NCBI RefSeq assembly: GCF_022398475.1
Contig: NZ_JAKEVM010000002.1
Location: 62,001 to 126,000 of the forward strand
Length of the DNA stretch: 64,000 nucleotides
Direction: 5' to 3'
Source: Pseudoalteromonas shioyasakiensis
Lineage (GTDB): Bacteria; Pseudomonadota; Gammaproteobacteria; Enterobacterales; Alteromonadaceae
The position numbers were made by a program, and so were the translations under genes. The notes under the pieces were generated by a model. That model did not search any database. It saw only the letters and a list, made by a program, of their open reading frames with translations, and had not been told where the DNA came from. This document shows, one piece after another, positions 52,448-59,028 of the stretch. How positions within the stretch are numbered: the stretch's first letter is position 1; the number at the start of each line of letters is the position of its first letter.

Positions 52448-54526
52448 GTGTCGTCATATTCGTATTCTTTGTCTTTATTAGCGCATCCTCCTGTTGCAAA
52501 AAAACACCCTCAGCAATTAACTACACATCAACTGATGCGCACCGATAATTATTATTGGATGCGTGATGATGAGCGCGAAAATGAAGATGTATTAGCGCAT
52601 TTAAATGCCGAAAACGATTATTGCGATAAACAACTTACCGACATAAAACCACTGCGCGAACAGCTATTTAATGAGTTAAAAGACCGTATTGTAAAAGACG
52701 ACAACACGGTACCCGTGAAAGATGGCCAATATTGGTATCACTCAGAAGTACGTGGTGACGATGAATATGCACGCCATTATCGTAGCAGCTCAATAGAAGC
52801 GCGCGACAAGCACCTGTTGTTAGATGTAAATCAATTAGCTGGCGATTACGAATTTTATGAGTTAGGTGAAGTTGCAATTAGCCCTGATGAGCAGCTGCTT
52901 GCTTACTCTGAAGACACCGAAGGTCGCCGTATTTATACCGTGCGTTTTAAAAATATTGCGAGCGGTGAGATGTTTAGTGATGTGCTGGAAAACACCGAAG
53001 GTCAAGTGGTGTGGGCTAATGATAACAAAACGGTGTTTTATGTGAAAAAAGACCTGCAAACCTTATTGGGTTTTCAGGTTTACCGCCATGTTTTAGGCAC
53101 CCCGCAAGCTGATGACGTACTTGTTTATGAAGAGCAAGATAAAAGCTTCTTTATGGGGCTTGGCAAAAGCCGCGATGAAAGCCTTATTATTATTGACCTT
53201 GCGACCACAGAAACAAACGATACTTGGGTGCTTGATGCCAATAACCCAGAGGGTGAATTTAGCGCCTTAATGCCACGCGAAGAAGGCCATGAGTTCGATG
53301 TCGATAAGCTAGGTGATACCTTTTACATTGTTACCAACTGGCAAGCGAAAAACTTTCGTTTAATGACCGCGACGCAAAGCACCATTGCCGATAAAAATCG
53401 TTGGCAGGAGCATACACCGCATCGCGAGAACGTGTTGCTAGAAGGGGTCGAAATTTTCGATGAGTATCTTATCCTCACTGAGCGAGAGCTTGGCCAAACA
53501 CGTTTTGTGGTGGTGGATCAGCAAGCCGAGCGTCTTACTTTAGAGTTTGATGACCCTTGCTATTATGCTGCTATTGCCATGAACCCTGAGCCGAATGTGA
53601 GCTCTGCGCGTATTTACTATTCAAGCTTAACGACGCCAGGTTCTTTGTATGATGTTGATTTAAAAACAGGTAACAAAACCTTATTAAAACAACAGCAAGT
53701 GTTGGGTGATTTTAACCCAGAGCATTATCGCTCAGAACGTTTAATGGTTACTGCAAGGGATGGCGAACAAGTGCCGGTTTCTTTGGTTTATCGCATTGAT
53801 AAATTTAATAAAGATGGCACTAACCCAGTACTGCAATACGGCTATGGCGCGTACGGCATTACCATCGATCCAAGCTTTTCAAGCAGCTCACTAAGCTTGC
53901 TTGACCGAGGCTTTGTTTATGCGATTGCACATATTCGTGGTGGTGAAATGCTAGGTCGTCACTGGTATGAGCAAGGTAAAAAGCAATTTAAGCAAAATAG
54001 CTTTAGCGATTTTATTGATGTTACGCAAGCGCTTACCAAGCAAGGCTATGCACACCCAGAAAAAGTATTTGCGTCTGGTGGCAGTGCTGGTGGTTTATTA
54101 ATGGGCGCTGTGGTTAACCAAGCACCTGAGCTTTATTTAGGTATCGGTTGTCATGTGCCATTTTTAGATGTGCTTACCACCATGCTTGATGAAAGTATTC
54201 CACTGACGACCAATGAATACGACGAGTGGGGTAACCCAAATGATCCAGCGTTTTATGATGTGATTCAGGCTTACTCGCCGTACGATAATATTAAGCCGCA
54301 GGCTTACCCTAATATTCTTGTTACCACCGGGTTCCATGACTCTCAAGTGCAATACTGGGAACCAATGAAGTGGGTTGCTAAGCTGCGTGAACTTAAAACC
54401 GATGACAACATTTTGGTGTTTAAAACCGACATGGATGCAGGCCATGGCGGCGCATCGGGTCGCTTTAAAAGCCTTGAGGAAAAGGCATTAGAAATGGCGT
54501 TTTTTATTGCTTTATTACCGAATTAA
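52448..54526 (+). CDS. ptrB: Oligopeptidase B (S9A)
   Basis: A 692-residue (from GTG 52448) cytoplasmic serine oligopeptidase cleaving after Lys and Arg. The N-terminal propeller begins MRTDNYYWMRDDERENEDVL. The C-terminal alpha/beta hydrolase domain carries the Ser nucleophile in GGSAGGLLMG, the Asp in GFHDSQVQYWEP and the His in MDAGHGGASGRF. The Glu pair and the LTTNEYDEWGNPNDPAFYDVIQAYSPYDN segment match E. coli PtrB closely. The exact start is uncertain (TTG 52436 also possible; no strong ribosome site). Likely monocistronic. Confidence 0.92.
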   Translation: MSSYSYSLSLLAHPPVAKKHPQQLTTHQLMRTDNYYWMRDDERENEDVLAHLNAENDYCDKQLTDIKPLREQLFNELKDRIVKDDNTVPVKDGQYWYHSEVRGDDEYARHYRSSSIEARDKHLLLDVNQLAGDYEFYELGEVAISPDEQLLAYSEDTEGRRIYTVRFKNIASGEMFSDVLENTEGQVVWANDNKTVFYVKKDLQTLLGFQVYRHVLGTPQADDVLVYEEQDKSFFMGLGKSRDESLIIIDLATTETNDTWVLDANNPEGEFSALMPREEGHEFDVDKLGDTFYIVTNWQAKNFRLMTATQSTIADKNRWQEHTPHRENVLLEGVEIFDEYLILTERELGQTRFVVVDQQAERLTLEFDDPCYYAAIAMNPEPNVSSARIYYSSLTTPGSLYDVDLKTGNKTLLKQQQVLGDFNPEHYRSERLMVTARDGEQVPVSLVYRIDKFNKDGTNPVLQYGYGAYGITIDPSFSSSSLSLLDRGFVYAIAHIRGGEMLGRHWYEQGKKQFKQNSFSDFIDVTQALTKQGYAHPEKVFASGGSAGGLLMGAVVNQAPELYLGIGCHVPFLDVLTTMLDESIPLTTNEYDEWGNPNDPAFYDVIQAYSPYDNIKPQAYPNILVTTGFHDSQVQYWEPMKWVAKLRELKTDDNILVFKTDMDAGHGGASGRFKSLEEKALEMAFFIALLPN

Positions 54527-54592
54527 GGCTTAGATAAATAAGTAAATAAATTTTATAAGCGTAAACTTAAGTTGTATTTCAAAGGGGTGAGC

Positions 54593-54994
54593 ATGTTTAA
54601 AGCCCATGGTGATTGGCGTTATTTTGTTGAGCCGCCAGTGATTTATGTGGAAGTTAGTGGCAGCTTTAATAAAGAAGCCGTTGCTTCATTTAGTATTGAA
54701 GTCGGTCAAGAAATCATGAAGTACCCTGAAAATTCAATTCAGTATGCTGTGGTTAATTTGGAACAATTTGAATTAGCAACTGCAGATAGTATTGAGATTG
54801 CAAAGGCTTACTTTCAGGCTGTAAAAGCGCGGGGTTACAAACGCGTTGATTATATTAAAGCGAATATCATTGCTCGCAATTTATTAGAGACAGTTTGGTC
54901 TGGTGTAGAAATGGATATTAACTTTCACCCAGATGCTGAAAGCTTTTTTCAAGCAAGACCCGAGTACGATAATTTAAGAAAGTGGTTAAAGTAA
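54593..54994 (+). CDS. Conserved hypothetical protein, STAS-like
   Basis: A 133-residue soluble protein. The ATG at 54593 has AAAGGGGTGA upstream. The layout (FKAHGDWRYFVEPPVIYVEVSGSFNKEAVASFSIEVGQEIMKYPENSIQYAVVNLEQFELATADSIEI split across strands and helices) resembles SpoIIAA/STAS-fold proteins, but no phosphorylatable Ser is evident. Function unknown. It follows oligopeptidase B by 66 bases and is ended by a bidirectional terminator. Confidence 0.5.
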   Translation: MFKAHGDWRYFVEPPVIYVEVSGSFNKEAVASFSIEVGQEIMKYPENSIQYAVVNLEQFELATADSIEIAKAYFQAVKARGYKRVDYIKANIIARNLLETVWSGVEMDINFHPDAESFFQARPEYDNLRKWLK

Positions 54995-55009
54995 TGCTTT
55001 CTAAATATA

Positions 55010-55035
55010 AAAAAGCCCTCATTTGAGGGCTTTTT
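55010..55035. terminator. Bidirectional terminator
   Basis: AAAAAGCCCTC-ATTT-GAGGGCTTTTT, perfect 11-bp stem between the convergent STAS-like and dps genes. Confidence 0.88.
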
Positions 55036-55052
55036 CGTGTCAATTCTAAATA

Positions 55053-55526
55053 TTAACCAAGGTAGGCTTTTAACATCCAAACAAGTTTCTCTTGTTCTTT
55101 AATGTAGTCGCCCATTAGCGATGCTGTACCTTCGTCATCTGCATCACCTGCTTGTGCAAGGATTTCACGCTGCATTTGAATAAGCGTGCTGTAACCTGCT
55201 AAAAGGTTTTCTACTGCAGCAGTACCTTCAGTAATATTTTTAGCTTCACTGATCTTGCTATCTTCGATGTACTCAGAGAATGCATGTACCGGTGTACCGC
55301 CTAACGTTAAAATACGCTCTGCAATCTCGTCTACTTTCTCAAGTAGTAAGTTATAAATTTCTTCAAACTTAAGGTGTAATTCAAAAAAGTTACGACCTTT
55401 AATATTCCAATGAAAGCCGCGTGCGTTCATGTATTGGATTTGGTAGCAGCTTAGTAAAGAGTTTAGTGAATTTACGATATCTTCACTTTTTGCGCTGTTT
55501 AAACCAATTGCATTTACCTGTGACAT
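55053..55526 (-). CDS. dps: Dps-family DNA-binding ferritin-like protein
   Basis: A 157-residue four-helix-bundle protein that forms dodecamers, oxidises and stores iron and protects DNA. The inter-subunit ferroxidase ligands are present: His in ARGFHWNIKG, and Asp and Glu in KVDEIAERI. An AAGGAG-like site precedes the ATG. Upstream lie an OxyR-like motif and a promoter with a palindrome in its spacer, consistent with peroxide and metal control. Length is typical. Confidence 0.93.
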   Translation of the reverse strand: MSQVNAIGLNSAKSEDIVNSLNSLLSCYQIQYMNARGFHWNIKGRNFFELHLKFEEIYNLLLEKVDEIAERILTLGGTPVHAFSEYIEDSKISEAKNITEGTAAVENLLAGYSTLIQMQREILAQAGDADDEGTASLMGDYIKEQEKLVWMLKAYLG

Positions 55527-55580
55527 AGATTGCTCCTTAAAAAAACCGTTAAGTGTTTACTTGCTAGTGCTTGGTGTTAA

Positions 55581-55608
55581 GTATTAGCCATCTTGGCTAA
55601 TCTGTAAA
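55581..55608 (-). promoter_or_regulatory. dps promoter with palindromic spacer
   Basis: Read on the minus strand: TTTACA (55608-55603), 16 bases, TAATAC (55586-55581). Between them is a perfect palindrome TTAGCCA-TCT-TGGCTAA (55584-55600). A repressor bound here would block the promoter. Confidence 0.55.
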
Positions 55609-55630
55609 ATGGTTTAATTCGAACACAGTG

Positions 55631-55645
55631 ATAGGTTTTAGCTAT
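55631..55645 (-). promoter_or_regulatory. OxyR-type half-operator upstream of dps
   Basis: ATAGGTTTTAGCTAT fits the OxyR half-motif ATAG-N-T-N3-A-N-CTAT at every defined position, just upstream of the dps -35 box. The expected second half seven bases on is only poorly matched. The remaining 55527-55891 interval holds no gene. Confidence 0.6.
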
Positions 55646-55891
55646 CAAAGGTTGGTTTTGTCCATTTGTGCACTATCAACATAACTTTGAATTACTTTTA
55701 TATAGACTTGGGGCAACTGAGCAAAAAATCTACCTTATTTTTCAAATATTCAAAAATTAGGCAGAAAGTATGATCTAAAACAAGGTTTGTACTCGCTGAT
55801 AAATAGGCCGATTTAGAACTTGATTTAGGTCAAAAAAACAACGAACCATAAGCGCATAATGACTTTACCGCATTTAACCAGGAGAAGAAAA

Positions 55892-56101
55892 ATGGACGGT
55901 AAAACAGTTAAAGAAAGCAAAGCTGAAATAGTTGTTGTAGTGATTGCATTACTTGCATTTGTTATCGGTTTGGTAGGTCATCTAGCTGGTGCTAGCTTCG
56001 CAAACTTTGATACCTTTGGCTATATTGCTGCACCTGTACCATTGATCTTAGGGATCATTGTTTTAATCTCATATAAAGTGGCTGCAAGTGCTGAAGATTA
56101 A
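55892..56101 (+). CDS. Small two-helix membrane protein
   Basis: A 69-residue protein. The start at 55892 has AGGAGA six bases upstream. It is made of two helices (IVVVVIALLAFVIGLVGHLAGA and YIAAPVPLILGIIVLISYKVA) with a charged N-terminus. Not recognised. Its divergent position opposite dps may mean shared regulation. Its stop lies four bases from the convergent hydrolase gene. Confidence 0.65.
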   Translation: MDGKTVKESKAEIVVVVIALLAFVIGLVGHLAGASFANFDTFGYIAAPVPLILGIIVLISYKVAASAED

Positions 56102-56105
56102 AGTA

Positions 56106-56711
56106 TCACTCACTTTGATTTATAAGCTTAATAATGTAATCCATCACTTGGCGTGAGTAGATCATACTGGTGTGACTCAAATGAAACACCTTATGTTCTG
56201 CCATGCCATTGAGTTTGGTTTCATCTATCAAAACTGTACCATCAGAGACACTGCCTTTAGCAATCAGTGGCATTAGCCCTATTGGTAAGTCACCAGCAAT
56301 ACTATAAAGCTTGGCATTAAACGGCCAATCGCCATTCTCTGATAATAAAAACTCCACGCTATTTTTTAACAGCATTTCAAAGCCCTTTTGCTGCATTTGC
56401 TTAGCAATATGACTGCCTTTATGCGGGGTGCCTAAGGTGATCACCTTTTCAACGTGGCGACTTTGAAGAGAATTGGCCTCTAAGTAAGCGCGAGCAACCA
56501 AGCCGCCCATAGAATGGCAAACTAAGGCGGTAGGTTTACCACCGATAAAGCGATCAATCTTATCGAAAATCGCCGCTCTATCGGGAGAGAGCGTGTTATA
56601 GGTCAAATTGAGTATTTTTAAACCTGACTTTTCAAGACGCGCGCACAATGGGCGCATCACGAAGCCCGACATATAAAGTCCGTGTAATACTACAACCTGC
56701 CTAATTGCCAT
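56106..56711 (-). CDS. Alpha/beta hydrolase, lipase-like
   Basis: A 201-residue cytoplasmic serine hydrolase. VVLHGLYMSG gives the oxyanion region, the nucleophile is Ser67 in VCHSMGG, and a His in HLSHTSM completes the triad. The GGLVARAYLE and LGTPHKGS motifs resemble PGAP1/lipase-like enzymes. Substrate unknown. It is eight bases downstream of yaeQ in the same operon. Confidence 0.8.
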   Translation of the reverse strand: MAIRQVVVLHGLYMSGFVMRPLCARLEKSGLKILNLTYNTLSPDRAAIFDKIDRFIGGKPTALVCHSMGGLVARAYLEANSLQSRHVEKVITLGTPHKGSHIAKQMQQKGFEMLLKNSVEFLLSENGDWPFNAKLYSIAGDLPIGLMPLIAKGSVSDGTVLIDETKLNGMAEHKVFHLSHTSMIYSRQVMDYIIKLINQSE

Positions 56712-56719
56712 CGCGTCCC

Positions 56720-57256
56720 TTACATTAATTGTTGCGGTTTAATTTCGATATTTGCTGTATCTGAGCTAACCCATACTTCACCATCTTGAATGGTAATAGT
56801 GAGCTTAATATTACGATCAGCTAAGTCGGCTAGAGCCTGAGTCGCGGCATAATCGAGACTAAAAATACTTAAGTTTTTAAAATCATACAACTTAGGTTGA
56901 TGTTTTTGCCACCAAATCGCTTGGTTATTTTCGCCGTAGGTATATAAAACAACTTGCTTCGACTTATTGCAGGCTTTTTTCAAGCGTTTTTCGTCTGGTA
57001 GCCCAAGCTCAACCCATAACTCAATTTCTTCACTATAGTTAATATGCCAAAGCTCAGGCTCATCATCTGCGCATAAGCCTTTCGTAAACTCTAAGCCTTC
57101 ACGAGCATTAAGTGCAAAAGCCAACAAGCGAATCATCAAACGTTGTTCGGTTTCTGATGGGTGTTGTGCCAGTGTTAAATTGAAATCTTGATAAATGTGG
57201 CGATCCATATCGCTTAACGATAATTGCGCTTTAATAATGGTTGATTTAAGAGCCAT
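56720..57256 (-). CDS. yaeQ: YaeQ family protein
   Basis: A 178-residue protein with the YaeQ signature (STIIKAQLSLSDMDRHIYQDFNLTLAQHPSETEQRLMIRLLAFALNA at the start; LWVELGLPDEKRLKKACNKSKQVVLYTY in the middle). The fold is PD-(D/E)XK nuclease-like; the E. coli homologue was reported as a suppressor of rfaH transcription-elongation defects, but the true role is unknown. It is divergent from rbgA. Confidence 0.9.
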   Translation of the reverse strand: MALKSTIIKAQLSLSDMDRHIYQDFNLTLAQHPSETEQRLMIRLLAFALNAREGLEFTKGLCADDEPELWHINYSEEIELWVELGLPDEKRLKKACNKSKQVVLYTYGENNQAIWWQKHQPKLYDFKNLSIFSLDYAATQALADLADRNIKLTITIQDGEVWVSSDTANIEIKPQQLM

Positions 57257-57347
57257 AACTGCTTACTTGAAAAAATTTGCGTCATTATAGCGCAATTCGT
57301 TGCCGAGCCAGTTAAAATACCGTGAAATTATCTTGTAGGAGTTAAAA

Positions 57348-58292
57348 ATGGCCATCCAGTGGTTCCCGGGTCACATGAACAAAGCCCGAAACGAAATTAA
57401 AGAAATCATGCCACAGATGGATGTGATCATTGAGGTACTTGATGCCCGTATTCCTTATAGTAGTGAAAACCCAATGGTTACTGCGCTGCGTGGCGACAAG
57501 CCGGTGATCAAAATCATGAACAAGGCGGACTTGGCTGATCCTAAGTTAACGCAAGCTTGGAAAGACTACTTTGAGCAGCAAAGTGGTGTAAAAGCGATTG
57601 ATTTTGGTAATGATAAAGCGGGTGAAGTACATCGTATTAATGAGCTTTGTAAAAAATTAGTGCCGCATAAAGTAGGCGCTGATAAACAAATTAAAGCCAT
57701 GATCATGGGTATTCCAAACGTTGGTAAATCAACGCTTATTAATACCTTAGCTGGCCGTATCGTGGCAAAAACAGGTAATGAACCTGCGGTAACCAAAGCG
57801 CAGCAACGTATTAAGCTTGACGATGGCATTATGCTTTACGACACCCCGGGTATGTTATGGCCTAAAGTAGAGAACGAAAACTCTGGTTATCGTTTAGGGG
57901 CAACTGGCGCTATTCGTGATACCGCTATCGACTACGAAGAAGTGGCAAGTTACACCGCTGAATATTTATTGCAAGCATACCCAGAACTTTTAAAAAGCCG
58001 CTATAAAATTGATGAGCTACCAGAGTCTGACTGGGAGTTTGTTGAAATGGCAGGAAAAAAGCGTGGTTGTATCCGCGGTGGTAATCAAATCGATACTTAC
58101 AAAATGTCTGAAATTCTTATTAACGAATTACGCGATGGCATTATTGGTCGTATTACCATGGAAACACCAGCTATGCGTGAAGAAGAAGAGCAAATGGTTG
58201 CTGAGCTTCGCGCTGCTGCAGAGGCGAAAAAAGCTGCTAAAGAAGAAGAGAAAAAACAACGCCGTGCACGTGCACGTAAGAACCGTCGATAA
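57348..58292 (+). CDS. Ribosome biogenesis GTPase YlqF/RbgA-type
   Basis: A 314-residue circularly permuted GTPase. G4 (MNKAD, residues about 59-63) precedes G1 (GIPNVGKST, about 123-131) and G3 (DTPGMLWP, about 167-174), the permuted order of this family. N-terminal WFPGHMNKA is diagnostic. In Bacillus, RbgA assists late assembly of the large ribosomal subunit. The C-terminus ends in a basic tail (KEEEKKQRRARARKNRR), probably rRNA-binding. AGGAG lies before the ATG. It is followed by a terminator shared with a small-RNA gene. Confidence 0.9.
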   Translation: MAIQWFPGHMNKARNEIKEIMPQMDVIIEVLDARIPYSSENPMVTALRGDKPVIKIMNKADLADPKLTQAWKDYFEQQSGVKAIDFGNDKAGEVHRINELCKKLVPHKVGADKQIKAMIMGIPNVGKSTLINTLAGRIVAKTGNEPAVTKAQQRIKLDDGIMLYDTPGMLWPKVENENSGYRLGATGAIRDTAIDYEEVASYTAEYLLQAYPELLKSRYKIDELPESDWEFVEMAGKKRGCIRGGNQIDTYKMSEILINELRDGIIGRITMETPAMREEEEQMVAELRAAAEAKKAAKEEEKKQRRARARKNRR

Positions 58293-58318
58293 AGTTAACG
58301 CATTAACTTTTAGACATA

Positions 58319-58343
58319 AAAAAAGCCCTGCAAGGGCTTTTTT
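58319..58343. terminator. Terminator shared by YlqF gene and small RNA 1
   Basis: AAAAAAGCCCT-GCA-AGGGCTTTTTT, 11-bp stem with T-runs on both strands, ending the GTPase gene (+) and small RNA 1 (-). Confidence 0.88.
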
Positions 58344-58535
58344 AGTTTCATATCTACCGTCACCGATATGAGCAATGTAGCAAGTAAAATAAGTAGGGTC
58401 GCTTATATGTCGCCAATATCAAGGGGCGTTGCCATTAGTAACATATAAGCTAAAGCTTTAACGTGGCGACACGTGTTTCAGGGTAGAGAAACAAATTTAA
58501 TCTGAACAAGTCATCATACTTCGCTTGGCTTGTTG
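58319..58535 (-). ncRNA. Putative Fur-regulated small RNA, copy 1
   Basis: A predicted transcript of about 217 nt from a strong promoter to a Rho-independent terminator. Read 5' to 3' it has AACAAG/CTTGTT, then a GCTTATATGT/ACATATAAGC stem, a loop with CAACGCCCCTTGATATTGGC, then CTACATTGCTCATATC and a TCATATC/GATATGA stem before the terminator. No reading frame of note. ACATTGCTCA is shared with the E. coli RyhB core as I remember it. It pairs with copy 2. An iron-sparing RNA regulating mRNAs by base pairing is the likely role. Confidence 0.72.
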
Positions 58536-58541
58536 AGATTA

Positions 58542-58596
58542 ATTATCAATTAGGTTTGCAATACTGTCAATACCTTTTTGAAAATAATTCTCATTT
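58542..58596 (-). promoter_or_regulatory. Promoter and Fur-like sites of small RNA 1
   Basis: On the minus strand: TTGACA (58570-58565), 17 bases, GATAAT (58547-58542), a near-perfect sigma-70 promoter. TTGAAAATAATTCTCATTT (58578-58596, plus strand) lies just upstream and GATAATTAATCTC overlaps the -10, both Fur-like. Confidence 0.78.
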
Positions 58597-58634
58597 AGTT
58601 TGGCTTGCAGATTTGGTACGAATTTTAGACATAA

Positions 58635-58657
58635 AAAAAGCCCTGTAAGGGCTTTTT
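58635..58657 (-). terminator. Terminator of small RNA 2
   Basis: AAAAAGCCCT-GTA-AGGGCTTTTT, 10-bp stem; on the minus strand followed by a run of T, with one base different in the loop from copy 1. Confidence 0.85.
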
Positions 58658-58851
58658 GAGTTTCATATCTACCGTCACCGATATGAGCAATGTAGCAAGT
58701 AAAATAGTAGGGCGATCACCTGTTGCCAATATCAAGGGGCGTTGCGATTAGCAACAGGCGATCTTAGCTTTATCGTGGGCCACACGTGTTTCAGGGTCGA
58801 GAAACAAATCAGTTTATTCCGAACAAGTCATAACACTTTATTGTCTTGTTG
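58635..58851 (-). ncRNA. Putative Fur-regulated small RNA, copy 2
   Basis: About 217 nt. It has the same order of elements as copy 1: AACAAG/CTTGTT stem, a 13-bp stem GATCGCCTGTTGC/GCAACAGGTGATC (one G-U), a loop with CAACGCCCCTTGATATTGGC, CTACATTGCTCATATC and the TCATATC/GATATGA stem. The 13-bp stem differs in sequence from copy 1 but keeps pairing, so the RNA fold appears selected. It ends at a second terminator 96 bases upstream of the promoter of copy 1 on the same strand, so read-through could yield a fused transcript. Confidence 0.74.
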
Positions 58852-58857
58852 ATAGTG

Positions 58858-58912
58858 ATTATCAATTAGATTAACGTAGCTGTCAACACTCAATTGAAAA
58901 TAATTCTCATTT
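58858..58912 (-). promoter_or_regulatory. Promoter and Fur-like sites of small RNA 2
   Basis: On the minus strand: TTGACA (58886-58881), 17 bases, GATAAT (58863-58858). GATAATCACTATC overlaps the -10 and TTGAAAATAATTCTCATTT (58894-58912, plus strand) lies upstream of the -35. The arrangement is the same as in copy 1. Confidence 0.8.
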
Positions 58913-59028
58913 CTTTGTGTTTGTTTTTTAAACTTCCGTAATACAATGCATTAGCACTAAAGTTAGGCTGTAAATTACGTGCAATAAAAACTATGCTGGG
59001 GCTATAACAATTAAAATAATCACATGCG

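Larger units (their letters stand above)
58308..58912. repeat. Tandem repeat carrying two small-RNA units
   Basis: Two direct copies with a period of about 315 bases (from 58308 and 58623, starting TTTTAGACATAAAA). Shared stretches include the terminator, the TCATATC/GATATGA hairpin and the Fur-like element TTGAAAATAATTCTCATTT. Differences cluster in hairpin arms and the 5' portion. This is the arrangement of a duplicated transcription unit, not a mobile element. Confidence 0.9.

Noticed and set aside
58360-58620. Plus-strand transcript or small protein from the tandem repeats
   Set aside because: No consistent start codon with a ribosome site or conserved frame between the two copies, while the minus strand has complete promoters and terminators.
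58319-58912. Possible CRISPR or mobile repeat in the tandem region
   Set aside because: Only two long copies, no spacers, no inverted ends or transposase; promoter and terminator signals explain the repeat better.
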